A DNA stretch of 64,000 nucleotides, from NCBI GenBank assembly GCA_001899635.1, contig MKVQ01000005.1, forward strand, positions 310,001 through 374,000, given 5' to 3'. The notes beneath the pieces are model-generated. The model saw only the letters and a program-made list of their open reading frames with translations. It had not been told where the DNA came from and searched no databases. This stretch comes from Myxococcales bacterium 68-20. Its GTDB lineage: Bacteria; Myxococcota_A; Polyangia; Polyangiales; Polyangiaceae. The position numbers and the translations under genes are program-made. Within the stretch, counting starts at the first letter, position 1. Each line of letters begins with the position of its first letter. Shown piece by piece: positions 8,160 to 16,614 of the stretch.

Positions 8160-8340
8160 AAGAGCCACTTCCGGTCGTGCCGTGACAGCGGCATCACATG
8201 GCTCGCGCTCGCCGGCGTCACGAAGATGAGCCGCCGCGCGGGCCACGATCACGTGCAGACCACGATGGGCTACGTGAAGCTCGCCGAAGACCTCCACGGC
8301 GATCTCGGCGCCCCTTCGGTCCGCTTCCAGCCTCGCTCTG
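8160..8340 (+). pseudogene. Tyrosine recombinase (integrase) C-terminal remnant
   Basis: The frame reads 'CRDSGITWLALAGVTKMSRRAGHDHVQTTMGYVKLAEDLHGDLGAP', which contains the Arg box, the GH (box II) and the catalytic Tyr of phage-type integrases. The first His of the HxxR box appears as Arg. At 8315 a one-base shift is needed to continue into 'FGPLPASL', the expected family ending, which sits in the next frame. Nothing of the N-terminal catalytic half is present. It lies about 115 bp from the 3' end of a tRNA gene, where integrases of tRNA-targeting elements are usually found. Confidence 0.75.
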
Positions 8341-8452
8341 CGAGGCCGGGAAGACCGAGCCGCTCCCGCCTCAGGAAGCAGAAGTGCCCGCGGCCGCCTC
8401 GACCATGGTCCACGTTGTGGTCCAGGTCGAGTCGAGGGCCGCGAGACCATTG

Positions 8453-8526
8453 TGCCGGAGGAGGGAGTCGAACCCCCGACCTAGCGCGTATGAAACGCCC
8501 GCTCTAACCAACTGAGCTACTCCGGC
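8453..8526 (-). tRNA. tRNA with CAT anticodon (elongator Met, or Ile2)
   Basis: The minus strand folds into a complete 74-nt cloverleaf: a perfect 7-bp acceptor stem (GCCGGAG/CTCCGGC), D-arm GCTC/GAGC, an anticodon stem with wobble pairs at its ends around loop TTCATAC (anticodon CAT), a 5-nt variable loop, and a T-arm with TTCGACT. Discriminator base is A; CCA is not encoded. A CAT anticodon with this body fits elongator Met; the lysidine-type Ile tRNA also has CAT and cannot be ruled out by eye. Its 3' end faces the accessory zone and the integrase remnant. Confidence 0.93.
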
Positions 8527-8604
8527 GGTCGGGTCTTATGTCTGAAGGAGGAGCGATCTAAACCGACCGCTGCGTCTTGGCAAGCGGCTTCGCGGCCTCT
8601 GCCT

Positions 8605-9978
8605 TCACTTGATGATCGGGTTCTTCGCGACGAAGGGCGCCCGGATCCGGAGGGACGTCCGGCCCGCCTGCCTGAGGGCGGCCGGAAGAGGCTCGAACGG
8701 GCTCGCCCGACGGAGGGCGTCGGCGCAGTTGCGGTCGAACTCGTCGATGCCGCTCGGCCGGATCGGGGGCCAGGTGACCTTGGCCGTGCCGTCGGCCGCG
8801 ATCGTGAGCTCGATGATGACCGTGCCCTGCTTCAGCTCGAGCATGGCGCTCTTCGGGAAGGCGTTCGCCCAAAGCGGGTCGACCTTGGCGTGGATCTTTC
8901 GGAAGTACGGCAGGAGCATCGGGTCGTTCGTGTTCCAGTCGACGAGCTCGCCGTCGCCGGAGCCGAGCGGGCGTGCGACCGAACCACGACCGGTCTGCCC
9001 GCCGCCGGCGCCGGGATCGGGTGCGGGCGAAGCGGAGCCGCCCCTGCCCTCACCTGCGATGCCGCCGGCGACGCTCGCGTGCACGAGGCTCCGCACCGTG
9101 TTCGCAACCTCCTGATCGCTGTCGACGGTGTCGTTCGGGCGGCCGTTCCAGATGCCGGGGATGGTCGGCGGGCCTTCGGTGACCGACGGACGCGCGTAGG
9201 CGACGCGCGCGGCCCGGCGATGGTCGGTGCCCTCGCGACCGTCCCGGACGCCGACGCCGGGGCTCCCGAGGAGCTGCCCCGCGCGCTCGGCGCCGGCCGA
9301 CGATCCCGGAGCCTCCTCGTCGGGCGAGTCCGATCCGACTCGGCCGCCGACGACCGAGGGCGCGCCCGAGATCAGCGAGCCGCGGCTCGGGTCCGAGGGC
9401 GCGTCGGGACGGCGCTCCTGATGTTTGCCCTTCCCGCTCGCGAGGAAGGTGAGCTCCATCGGATGGGTCGTCGCGCGGCGATCTTCGTGGGTCGTCCGCC
9501 GAGAAGCTGTCTTCAGGCGCTGGACCTGATCGCGGTCGAGGCGGCTCAAGAGGTCCGTGTCGAGCTTCATGTCGTCGTTCATCGCGGCGAGGTTCGTCGC
9601 GCGCGCGCCCGTGACGTCGCCGCCGGAGCCTGGCGATCCCGTGTCGACACGCGCGACGGCGGCCCCACCGTACGCCGACGGCGTGGTGCCTTCGGGGATC
9701 ACCTCGCGATCGGCGAGGAGCGTCCCGTCCGAGACACCGGGGAGCTCGATTGCGATCACGGCACCGGGCCCCGCCGTCGCACGGCGCTCCGCCTCGCGCG
9801 CCTCCTTCGCTGCGAGCGAGCGGTACGCCAACCACCCCACGCCGCCCGCCACGACGACGTGCGCGACGAGGGAGCCTACGAGCGACCAGGTCGCCTTCGA
9901 GGATCCGAAGCTATTGCGCCGATCGGCCAAGGTATCTCTTCCCAAGCGTACGTCATCGCGCAGCGCGCGCCATGGCAC
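8605..9978 (-). CDS. TonB-family energy transducer-like protein
   Basis: A 457-residue protein with a short cytoplasmic N-terminus, one membrane helix (about 31-52, 'TWSLVGSLVAHVVVAGGVGWLAY'), a long low-complexity Gly/Pro/Ser/Asp region (about 60-350), and a C-terminal TonB domain (about 365-457: 'YFRKIHAKVDPLWANAF', 'GTVIIELTIAADGTAKVTWPP', 'FDRNCADALRRASPFEPLP'). The family couples proton-motive force, through ExbB/ExbD, to outer-membrane transport. No exbBD gene is nearby. The spacer is longer than in classical TonB and lacks long Pro-Lys/Pro-Glu runs, so it may belong to the motility/export TonB-like group seen in myxobacteria. Confidence 0.82.
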   Translation of the reverse strand: MPWRALRDDVRLGRDTLADRRNSFGSSKATWSLVGSLVAHVVVAGGVGWLAYRSLAAKEAREAERRATAGPGAVIAIELPGVSDGTLLADREVIPEGTTPSAYGGAAVARVDTGSPGSGGDVTGARATNLAAMNDDMKLDTDLLSRLDRDQVQRLKTASRRTTHEDRRATTHPMELTFLASGKGKHQERRPDAPSDPSRGSLISGAPSVVGGRVGSDSPDEEAPGSSAGAERAGQLLGSPGVGVRDGREGTDHRRAARVAYARPSVTEGPPTIPGIWNGRPNDTVDSDQEVANTVRSLVHASVAGGIAGEGRGGSASPAPDPGAGGGQTGRGSVARPLGSGDGELVDWNTNDPMLLPYFRKIHAKVDPLWANAFPKSAMLELKQGTVIIELTIAADGTAKVTWPPIRPSGIDEFDRNCADALRRASPFEPLPAALRQAGRTSLRIRAPFVAKNPIIK

Positions 9979-10029
9979 GAGAACGGCGCGTTCACGACCG
10001 ATGTAAGCACACCGCCTGGGGTCGCAAAC

Positions 10030-10839
10030 TCAGCCGGGCTGGAATCGGCGCCGGAACCTGCGCTCCGCGTTCTCCGAGGTCGCCTCGCACAGCGCCTCGA
10101 ACGCCATCCCCCGCAGCTCGGCGACACGCCGCGCGGTGTGGACGACGAACGCCGGCTCACACGGCTTCCCGCGCAGAGGCACCGGGGCGAGGTAGGGGCT
10201 GTCGGTCTCGACGAGGATGCGATCGAGCGGAGCCCAGCGCGCGACGTCCTGGATCGCTGCGGAGCTCTTGAACGTCACGATGCCGGAGAACGAGATGTCG
10301 AAGCCGAGGTCGAGCGCGCGCTCGGCGAACGCGCGGTCCTCGCTGAAGCAGTGGATGATGCCGCCGACGTCGCGCGCACCTTCGCGCTCGAGCACCTCGA
10401 GGGTGTCGGCAGGAGCGCTCCGCGTATGGACGACGATCGGCTTCTTCACCTCGCGCGCGAGGTTGATGAGCCGCGCGAAGGCCTCGCGCTGAACGTCTCG
10501 GGGCGAGTGGTCGTAGTGGTAGTCGAGCCCGATCTCGCCGACGGCGAGGACCTCGGGTTGCCTCACGAGGTCGGAGAGCTCGGCATACGCCGCATCGTCG
10601 AGCGTGAGCGCGTCGTGCGGATGGACACCGACGGCCGCGCCGATCCGATCGGGGAGCCGCCTCGCGAGCTCGACCGCGGCACGCGCAGGAGCGAGGTCGT
10701 GACCCACCCCGATGACGACGAAACCGCGGATGCCGGCTGCGGCCGCCCGCGCGAGGACCTCGTCCGGTCCGGCGGGGAAGTATTGCGGATCGAGATGGCA
10801 ATGCGTGTCGATGAGTGAGGTGACCCCGGCATCGGGCAT
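10030..10839 (-). CDS. tatD: TatD family metal-dependent deoxyribonuclease
   Basis: A 269-residue TIM-barrel hydrolase. It has the N-terminal metal motif 'IDTHCHLD', 'VGVHPHDA', 'AVGEIGLDYHY' with the metal-bridging Glu, 'IVVHTRSA', 'GIIHCFSED' and 'ILVETDSPYLAP', all in the order and spacing of TatD. Members cleave DNA 3'-5' and act in repair and DNA clearance. Length matches the family (about 260). Cytoplasmic. The gene is divergent from the next gene with only 17 bp between starts, so the promoters overlap or one lies in the other gene. Confidence 0.95.
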   Translation of the reverse strand: MPDAGVTSLIDTHCHLDPQYFPAGPDEVLARAAAAGIRGFVVIGVGHDLAPARAAVELARRLPDRIGAAVGVHPHDALTLDDAAYAELSDLVRQPEVLAVGEIGLDYHYDHSPRDVQREAFARLINLAREVKKPIVVHTRSAPADTLEVLEREGARDVGGIIHCFSEDRAFAERALDLGFDISFSGIVTFKSSAAIQDVARWAPLDRILVETDSPYLAPVPLRGKPCEPAFVVHTARRVAELRGMAFEALCEATSENAERRFRRRFQPG

Positions 10840-10856
10840 GCCGTATCGTACCGCCG

Positions 10857-11414
10857 GTGAGTCTCATCAGCGAAGAACGCTTTCGCGAGTTGCTCGATGC
10901 AGGCGGCATCCTCCGAAGCGGCGCGCTCGCGTCGCCCGAGCGAAGCGCGAGCTATACCGTCTTCGCGCAGCGCAGCGACGCCACGCTCGACATCGCGGCG
11001 ATCAAGGCCCACGCGGCGCGCTTCTTCGACACCAAGCTCGGCCTCACGGTGAACAAGAGCTACGGTTCGGTGCCACCGGAGGTCGACGCCGCGCGCATCG
11101 TGCTCGCGAGCGACGACAAGACCGCGTCCGGCACACGCTTCTGCTTCGGCCGCCCCACGAACGCGAACGACCTCGCCGCCGCCGAGGAAGCCGAGCAGGA
11201 GCAGCGCTCCCACGGAATGGCGCTCCTCGCGCAGCGCTGCCCGACCGTGTGGCTCGTCCTGCGCGAGTCGAGCGACGACCGCGTGGCGCTCACGCTCGCG
11301 GCGATCCTCGCGAGCTCGTTGCTCGGCCCCATCCTCTCCCCCGACGGCGACGAGCTCTTCGGCGTGCGGACCGCACGGATGAAGCTCGAAGGCCGGGCGG
11401 GCCCCTACCGCTGA
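10857..11414 (+). CDS. Hypothetical cytoplasmic protein
   Basis: A 185-residue protein starting at GTG. Sequence features include 'KLGLTVNKSYGSVPPEVDAARIVLASDDKTASGTRFCFGRPTNANDLAAAEEAE' and a C-terminal hydrophobic stretch 'LTLAAILASSLLGPILSPDGDELFGV'. Amino-acid composition and third-position G/C support coding. There is no signal peptide and no clear catalytic motif. I do not recognise a family. It sits 17 bp from the divergent tatD start. Confidence 0.72.
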   Translation: MSLISEERFRELLDAGGILRSGALASPERSASYTVFAQRSDATLDIAAIKAHAARFFDTKLGLTVNKSYGSVPPEVDAARIVLASDDKTASGTRFCFGRPTNANDLAAAEEAEQEQRSHGMALLAQRCPTVWLVLRESSDDRVALTLAAILASSLLGPILSPDGDELFGVRTARMKLEGRAGPYR

Positions 11415-11509
11415 ATGACCGACCGCTGGGCGGGACGCGTGGCCCCGCCTCGAAAGGCGCTATCTTCGGGCCTGCTCGCGTCGCTCGCGATCTCGAGGGT
11501 CGCGCTTCG

Positions 11510-12124
11510 CTACTGGGACATCGCCTCGCAATAGGCGCCGTAGACACGGCCCTTCACCGTGCCCAGATCGAACGTCGCGTCCACCTCGAGCTCGACGGAT
11601 GCCTTGTCGTCGAGCGCGACGATCGTGACCGTCGCGGCCGTCGCCGTGATGATCGGGTTCGGGGTCGTGATCTGCGCTCCCTCGAAGTCGAAGTAGGACA
11701 CCTTGATCCCGTCGTCCTTCGTGAAGCGGTCGCCCGGCGCCCCCTTCGGGACGCCGTCGATGATGAGCGTCCGCTTCGGCGTCTCCGACTCCGGGCACGC
11801 CGGCACGCCGCCCTCGTGCGCCTCGATGTAGAGCGTCTCGCCGCCGGCTTCCTTCGTGACCCCGAACTGCGCGCGATCGAGCGTACGGGACACGTCGTTG
11901 ATCTTCGCCTCCGCCTTCGTCGCCTTCGTCGGCGTCAGCGGTCCGGTCGCGGCCTCGCTCGCTGCATCGTCGCCGCCACCGGCGCCACCGCCGTCCGCGT
12001 TCGTGCTCCCGTCGCCCGCGCCGCCGTCGGGTGAATGGGCCGCGGACGACACCTCGTCGGAGCATCCGAAGACGACCGCACCGGAGACGAGGCAGAACGA
12101 CAAGAGAAGGCTCGAGAGACGCAT
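11510..12124 (-). CDS. Lipoprotein with Asp/Gly-rich linker, hypothetical
   Basis: A much longer frame exists, but ATG 12124 is chosen because it starts a clear lipoprotein signal (MRLSSLLLSFCLVSGAVVFGC, lipidated Cys near residue 21). A Gly/Asp/Ala-rich linker follows ('SPDGGAGDGSTNADGGGAGGG'-type). The folded part begins near residue 65 and has alternating beta strands ('GGETLYIEAHEGG', 'KRTLIIDGVPKG', 'IKVSYFDFEGAQI', 'TIVALDDKASVELEVDATFDLGTVKGRVYGAYCE'). This looks like an immunoglobulin-like or calycin-like small domain. Function is unknown. It is followed upstream on the same strand by a MATE transporter gene 8 bp away. Confidence 0.82.
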   Translation of the reverse strand: MRLSSLLLSFCLVSGAVVFGCSDEVSSAAHSPDGGAGDGSTNADGGGAGGGDDAASEAATGPLTPTKATKAEAKINDVSRTLDRAQFGVTKEAGGETLYIEAHEGGVPACPESETPKRTLIIDGVPKGAPGDRFTKDDGIKVSYFDFEGAQITTPNPIITATAATVTIVALDDKASVELEVDATFDLGTVKGRVYGAYCEAMSQ

Positions 12125-12132
12125 CGGTAGCT

Positions 12133-13542
12133 CTACTGTACCAGAGGCTCGGGCTCCGTTCGCGTGGGCTCTCCGGGACGGCGCCGGAACAGCGTCGCGA
12201 GGATCGCGGCGCGCACGAGCCAGTCGGTCGTCGATCCGAGCCACACCCCGACGAGGCCGAAGCCGAGAACGATCGTGAAGAGCCAGGTCGCCGCGAGCCG
12301 TACGAGCACGGCGCCCATCAGGCTGACACCGAGCGCCTGACGGGTCTTGCCCGCACCGCGGAGCGCCTGCGCCAGCACGACGCCCATCGCCATGAACGGC
12401 TGCGCGATGGCGAGGACCGGCATCGCCGAGCGCCCGATCACGAACACCGCTGGGTCGTCCGAGAAGATCGGCAGGATCACGTCCCGGAGCAGGAGCGCTC
12501 CGATGCCGAACGACGTCAGCGTGATGACCGCGTAGCGCGCCGCGATCCACGCCGCGCTCCGCGCTTGGTCGGGCTTGTCCGCTCCGAGCTTCTGCGCGAC
12601 CAGCGCCGCGGCCGCCACGCCGAAGCCGTCGGCCGAGAGAAAGCAGATCGACTCGACGCTGATCAGCGACTGATTCGCGGCCATCGCCGCGTCGCCGAGG
12701 CGCGTGACGATGAGCGCGTAGGTCATGAAGCCGAGGTGGTAGAGCACGCGCTCGAGGAACGCGGGCCCGCCGATCCGGACGAGCTGGCTCGCCTCCTCGC
12801 GAATCGTTCCGGAGGTCTCGCCCTCCGCGCGCAGCGACACGGGGCGAGCACGGCTCGTCAGCGCCATCGTGGCGAGCACCGCCTCGATCGCGAACGTCAC
12901 CGCGGTGCTGATCCCCGCGCCGCGCGCGCCCATCGCGGGAACGATGCCGAACGCGCCGAGGATGAGCACCCGATTCAGCGCGATGTGGATGATGTTCGCC
13001 CCCACGCCGATGAGGAGCGGCGTGCGCGTGTCGCCGCCCGCCTGCAGCGTCGCCGTCGCCGTCGCGGCGACGAAGACGATCGGAGACGCGGCGATCGTCA
13101 CGCCGAGATACCCTCGAGCCTCGCTCATCGCCTCGTCCGAGACGCGCGTGGCGACGAGCGGAAGCGCGGCGAGCACCAGCGGCGTCGCCAGGGCGAGGAC
13201 GAGCCCGATCGCGATCGCCATCCCGAGCGAGAGGCGCGCGACGCGGCGTGCGCCTGCCCGGTCCCCGGCACCGACGAGGCGGCCGACACGCGCGATCGTC
13301 CCGACCTCGAACGCCGCAAACACGCTCCAGATCGACCACTCGAGCGCGCCGCCGATCTGCATCGCCGCGAGCGAGGCCTCGCTGTGATGGCCGAGCATGA
13401 CGCGATCGACGACGAAGACGAGCGTCTGCAGCAGCGAATGCAGGATCGCGGGCAGCGCGAGACGACGGACCTCGCGCGCGAGCTCCGCACTGCCAGGACG
13501 CCCGAGACGATCGAGCCGGAGGATGGCGCGAAGAGGGCTCAG
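12133..13542 (-). CDS. MATE family multidrug/toxin efflux transporter, CTG start
   Basis: A 12-helix MATE exporter that moves drugs or metabolites out in exchange for Na+ or H+. Family blocks include 'FVVDRVMLGHHSEASLAAMQ', 'GTIARVGRLVGAGDRAGARRVA', 'LQAGGDTRTPLLIGVGANIIHIALNRVLI' and 'RLGDAAMAANQSL'. The first ATG (13398) would cut the first helix: codons before it read 'EVRRLALPAILHSLLQTLVFVVDRV', clearly MATE. No ATG, GTG or TTG lies further up in frame before the stop at about 13553. CTG at 13542 overlaps the TGA of prkA as CTGA and gives 469 residues, a normal length. Translation is probably coupled to prkA. Confidence 0.88.
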   Translation of the reverse strand: MSPLRAILRLDRLGRPGSAELAREVRRLALPAILHSLLQTLVFVVDRVMLGHHSEASLAAMQIGGALEWSIWSVFAAFEVGTIARVGRLVGAGDRAGARRVARLSLGMAIAIGLVLALATPLVLAALPLVATRVSDEAMSEARGYLGVTIAASPIVFVAATATATLQAGGDTRTPLLIGVGANIIHIALNRVLILGAFGIVPAMGARGAGISTAVTFAIEAVLATMALTSRARPVSLRAEGETSGTIREEASQLVRIGGPAFLERVLYHLGFMTYALIVTRLGDAAMAANQSLISVESICFLSADGFGVAAAALVAQKLGADKPDQARSAAWIAARYAVITLTSFGIGALLLRDVILPIFSDDPAVFVIGRSAMPVLAIAQPFMAMGVVLAQALRGAGKTRQALGVSLMGAVLVRLAATWLFTIVLGFGLVGVWLGSTTDWLVRAAILATLFRRRPGEPTRTEPEPLVQ

Positions 13543-15809
13543 GCGACGATCAAGTCACTGTAGCGCTTGCGAAGCAGCATGCTCGCAAGGTCGACGCCGC
13601 AGGCGTCGCAATAGCCGAAGCGCGATGCGAGTCGATCGAGCGACGCGCGCGCCTCTCGAGCTCGGCCCATGTCGAGCCCTGCAGCCTCGTCGCGGACGAG
13701 CACGACGATGTCGCGGGCAATCTTGGCGACGTCGCTACGCTTGTCCGCGAAGATCGCGTCGCGGAGGCGCCGGAGGTACTGCGGAAAGACCGACGCGGCC
13801 TCCACCTTCTGGCCTGGATGGTCGATCGCCCACGCGGCGATGGCACTGATCATCTGCTTGCGCGCCTCCTCGGCGGCTCCCTTCACGTCGAGCAGGCGCT
13901 CGACCTCGCGCATCATCGCCTCGTCGGGCTCCTCGTACTCGCCGGTCACGCGGTTGCGAATGCGCTCCTTCTTAACCCAGACGCTGACGTGTTGCACGTA
14001 GCGCTCGAAGAGGTCGTCGTACTGCTGGTCGTCGACGAGCCCGCTCGACGCATAGAGCTCCTGCTCCCACGCCGTGAGAAGCCGGGAGATGAGCGTCTCG
14101 CGGAAGAGCTTCACATCGTGGTAGCCGCCCGCCTGCGTGTCCTGCTGGAGCCACTCGAACTCCGCCTTCCGCATGCAGAGCTGCTCAATCTCGTCGAGGA
14201 CCGCGAGCGGCGAGAGGCAGCGATACGCCGTCGACTGCGCGGCATCGAGGAGGACGCCGCGCATCTCGCGCGGGCTCGCGCCGACGCGGCCCTCGTAGAT
14301 CGGATACGCGTCGCTCTCCTCGAAGACCTCCCGCACGCCCGCCCGGAGGATCTTCTGCGCGTCCGGCTCGAGCCGCTCGGGCGCCCGCGACGTCGCGTAG
14401 AGATCCATCTTCTCGACCGCGGTGAGGCCGGAGAGCGCGTTCGAGAGCGCGCGGGAGTACTTGTCCGTATTGGGCTTCCGCATGCGCGTCAGCACGGCGA
14501 ACTGCGCCGCCATCTCGGTCGCGTGCGGCGCGACGTGCCGTCGGATGTGCGGGACGACGTGCGTGTCGTAGATGCGCTGCTCGTGCGCGGCGCTCCGCAG
14601 GTACGGCGTGCGGATCAGCTCGAGACGCCCGCGGAAGCTCGCGAACTCGGGATGCTCACGGAACGCGTCGAGATGGAGCTCGTTCGCGCTGCCGGTCATC
14701 ACGCAGTTGAGCAGCACGTTCTGCTGCGTGAGCGAGACCTCGCCCGTCTCGATCGAAAGCTGGAGGTACTTGAACGCATCGAGCGGGCGCTTCAAGAGAT
14801 CGCTGAACTCGAGGACGCCGCCGGCCGCGTCGACGAGCTCGCCCTTCGCCTCGTAGAGCGTGACCGCCTGGAGCGACGCGGGCAGCGACGCGAGCGAGCG
14901 ATCCATCGTGAGCTGACGCTCCGCCGCGTCGACGCTCATCTGCGGGCCGATCGTGACTGCACCGACGCGGTAGCGCTGAGAGATGAAGTAGCGCTCCACC
15001 TGGACGTGCTTGAGCACCTCCGTGTACGAGCCGTTGTAGCTCGAAAGGAGCGCCTCGAAGACGGTCTGGCTCTTGTGCGAGAGCTCGCCGCGCATGATCC
15101 AGTCGCTGAAGCCGTCGCTCACCGAGGCCTCGCCATTCTGCTTCGCGAGGCGAGCGAGCAGCTTCTGCCGCTCCTCGCGCGGGATGAGGAACAGCGGATG
15201 GTCGCGGACCTCGACGAGGAGCTTCGCGTCGATCTGATCGTCGGGCAGGTGCGCGAACGTAGCGACCTGCGACGACTGCTCCTTCTGCCCGAAGCCGAGG
15301 GTCCCGCGAAGCGTCTTCGACGACGGGAAGACCCAGTTGAATCGATAGAGGGCGCCCTGGTCGAGCGTCGAGTAGTGCTCGAGACCGCGCATCATGCAGG
15401 CGACGATCGTGCTCTTCGCCGAGCCGTTCGGCCCGTGGAGGAGGACGAGCCGGTTCGGCCGTCCCTCGCGAACGAAGTTGGAGACGCTCCGGTAGATCTC
15501 CTCCTGGACCTGCTCCTGCCCGATCAGCGCGTGGTGGCTCTGCGACGGATCCCAGGGAAGATCGAACAGGCGCCAGCGCGTGAACTTCCCCCACGGCTGC
15601 TCCACCACGACGGTGCCGAAATGATCGAAGCAGTCGCGGAGGTAGCGGCTGGAGTCGCGCGCGAAGCGCACCGGATCGCTCGCGAAGAGGTCGAGGTACT
15701 CGGAGAAGGAAAGGACACGCCGTCCCTTCTGGAAACGCTTCTCGACGCTCTCCGCGACGGCGCTGATCTCCGCCGCAACACTGGTCTTGTCGCTCTCCGC
15801 CTGGGCCAT
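13539..15809 (-). CDS. prkA: PrkA-type serine protein kinase (AAA+ ATPase)
   Basis: A 756-residue PrkA-family protein. The N-terminal AAA domain (about 35-400) has Walker A GPNGSAKS at residues 126-133. The C-terminal kinase-like region includes 'DLYATSRAPERLEPDAQKILRAGVREVFEESDAYPIYEGRVGASPREMRGVLLDAAQ' and 'NRVTGEYEEPDEAMMREVERLL'. PrkA/YeaG proteins average about 640 residues; this one has an extra C-terminal segment ending in a CDAC cysteine pair. PrkA works with YeaH (DUF444) and SpoVR/YcgB in starvation and stress responses. Those partners are at 36 and 33 kb in this window, not adjacent. Its stop overlaps the start of the MATE gene. Confidence 0.9.
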   Translation of the reverse strand: MAQAESDKTSVAAEISAVAESVEKRFQKGRRVLSFSEYLDLFASDPVRFARDSSRYLRDCFDHFGTVVVEQPWGKFTRWRLFDLPWDPSQSHHALIGQEQVQEEIYRSVSNFVREGRPNRLVLLHGPNGSAKSTIVACMMRGLEHYSTLDQGALYRFNWVFPSSKTLRGTLGFGQKEQSSQVATFAHLPDDQIDAKLLVEVRDHPLFLIPREERQKLLARLAKQNGEASVSDGFSDWIMRGELSHKSQTVFEALLSSYNGSYTEVLKHVQVERYFISQRYRVGAVTIGPQMSVDAAERQLTMDRSLASLPASLQAVTLYEAKGELVDAAGGVLEFSDLLKRPLDAFKYLQLSIETGEVSLTQQNVLLNCVMTGSANELHLDAFREHPEFASFRGRLELIRTPYLRSAAHEQRIYDTHVVPHIRRHVAPHATEMAAQFAVLTRMRKPNTDKYSRALSNALSGLTAVEKMDLYATSRAPERLEPDAQKILRAGVREVFEESDAYPIYEGRVGASPREMRGVLLDAAQSTAYRCLSPLAVLDEIEQLCMRKAEFEWLQQDTQAGGYHDVKLFRETLISRLLTAWEQELYASSGLVDDQQYDDLFERYVQHVSVWVKKERIRNRVTGEYEEPDEAMMREVERLLDVKGAAEEARKQMISAIAAWAIDHPGQKVEAASVFPQYLRRLRDAIFADKRSDVAKIARDIVVLVRDEAAGLDMGRAREARASLDRLASRFGYCDACGVDLASMLLRKRYSDLIVA

Positions 15810-16030
15810 TTCACGAGGCTACACCAGACGGCAAGCGCGCACACCGAACGCGAAGCGTCGTCGCCGACGTCGAGTTCTCCCCGCCGCAGGGTCGGCGGGC
15901 CTCGACCGTTCGCGAGCACGTCGGGTCGAGAGCACCGTCCTCCGCCGCACGGCCCGCGATCCCACGTGGCGGGGATCGACCTCATGCGTTCGCCGCGCCT
16001 CGCGCCGTCGAAGCTCGACCACAAACGACT

Positions 16031-16063
16031 CGAGGTGACGATGCCATCGGCAACGTCACCTCG
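16031..16063 (-). terminator. Hairpin downstream of the small exported protein gene
   Basis: CGAGGTGACG (16031-16040) and CGTCACCTCG (16054-16063) form a perfect 10-bp stem with a 13-nt loop, about 30 bases past the stop of the minus-strand gene that ends at 16092. There is no U-run, as is usual in this GC-rich genome. Confidence 0.5.
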
Positions 16064-16091
16064 CGACCGCTTCGTTGGATGTTGGGTCGGC

Positions 16092-16412
16092 TTACTTGAC
16101 CGGAACCGGGATCGGTCCCTTGCACTGGTCGCCGCTGCAGATGAACGCCTTGACGGTGCCCTCGCACTTGGCGCCCTTGAACTTGGCCGCCTGCTCGGTG
16201 ACCGAGACCTTGTCGCCCTTGTCCCACTTCCAGGGCGCCTTGTCGTTGGTGTGCCAAGGGGCCTTGGCCGTCGCGGTGACTTCGCCGTTGGAGCACGTGA
16301 TCTTGATGAGCTCCTCATCGCCCCCCGCGCGGGACTCCGTCGTCGTTGCGATCGCCACGACCGCCGCACCAACCGCAACGAGGGAGCCCAGGACCTTCGA
16401 CACTCGCATCAT
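16092..16412 (-). CDS. Small exported protein, hypothetical
   Basis: A 106-residue protein with a Sec signal peptide ('VSKVLGSLVAVGAAVVAIATTTESRAGG', cleavage likely after ESRA near residue 29). The mature part, about 77 residues, carries three cysteines in view ('KITCSNGEV', 'GAKCEGTV', 'FICSGDQCKG' adds two more) and a Trp-rich middle ('APWHTNDKAPWKWDKGD'). The cysteines suggest disulfides in the periplasm or outside the cell. No family is recognised. It is a single gene with its own downstream hairpin. Confidence 0.75.
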   Translation of the reverse strand: MMRVSKVLGSLVAVGAAVVAIATTTESRAGGDEELIKITCSNGEVTATAKAPWHTNDKAPWKWDKGDKVSVTEQAAKFKGAKCEGTVKAFICSGDQCKGPIPVPVK

Positions 16413-16614
16413 TCACTCTCCTCCCCGGAACCAGCCGGGTATCGTCGTGACAGTTTCCCTCCACGGGGCGGAGGGTCAAGGGGGTTCGAGAAACGGAGAA
16501 GCCAGGCTCGCAGAGCTCTTCCGAGCGATGAGCTCTGGTCCGTTCGACGGACGAACCGTTCGGAGCTTCAACCTATTTCATTTTATTCCATCGACTCGCA
16601 TCGACTCGCTGTCG

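Noticed and set aside
13133-13398. ATG 13398 as the start of the MATE gene
   Set aside because: It would remove the first membrane helix, which is clearly encoded further upstream.
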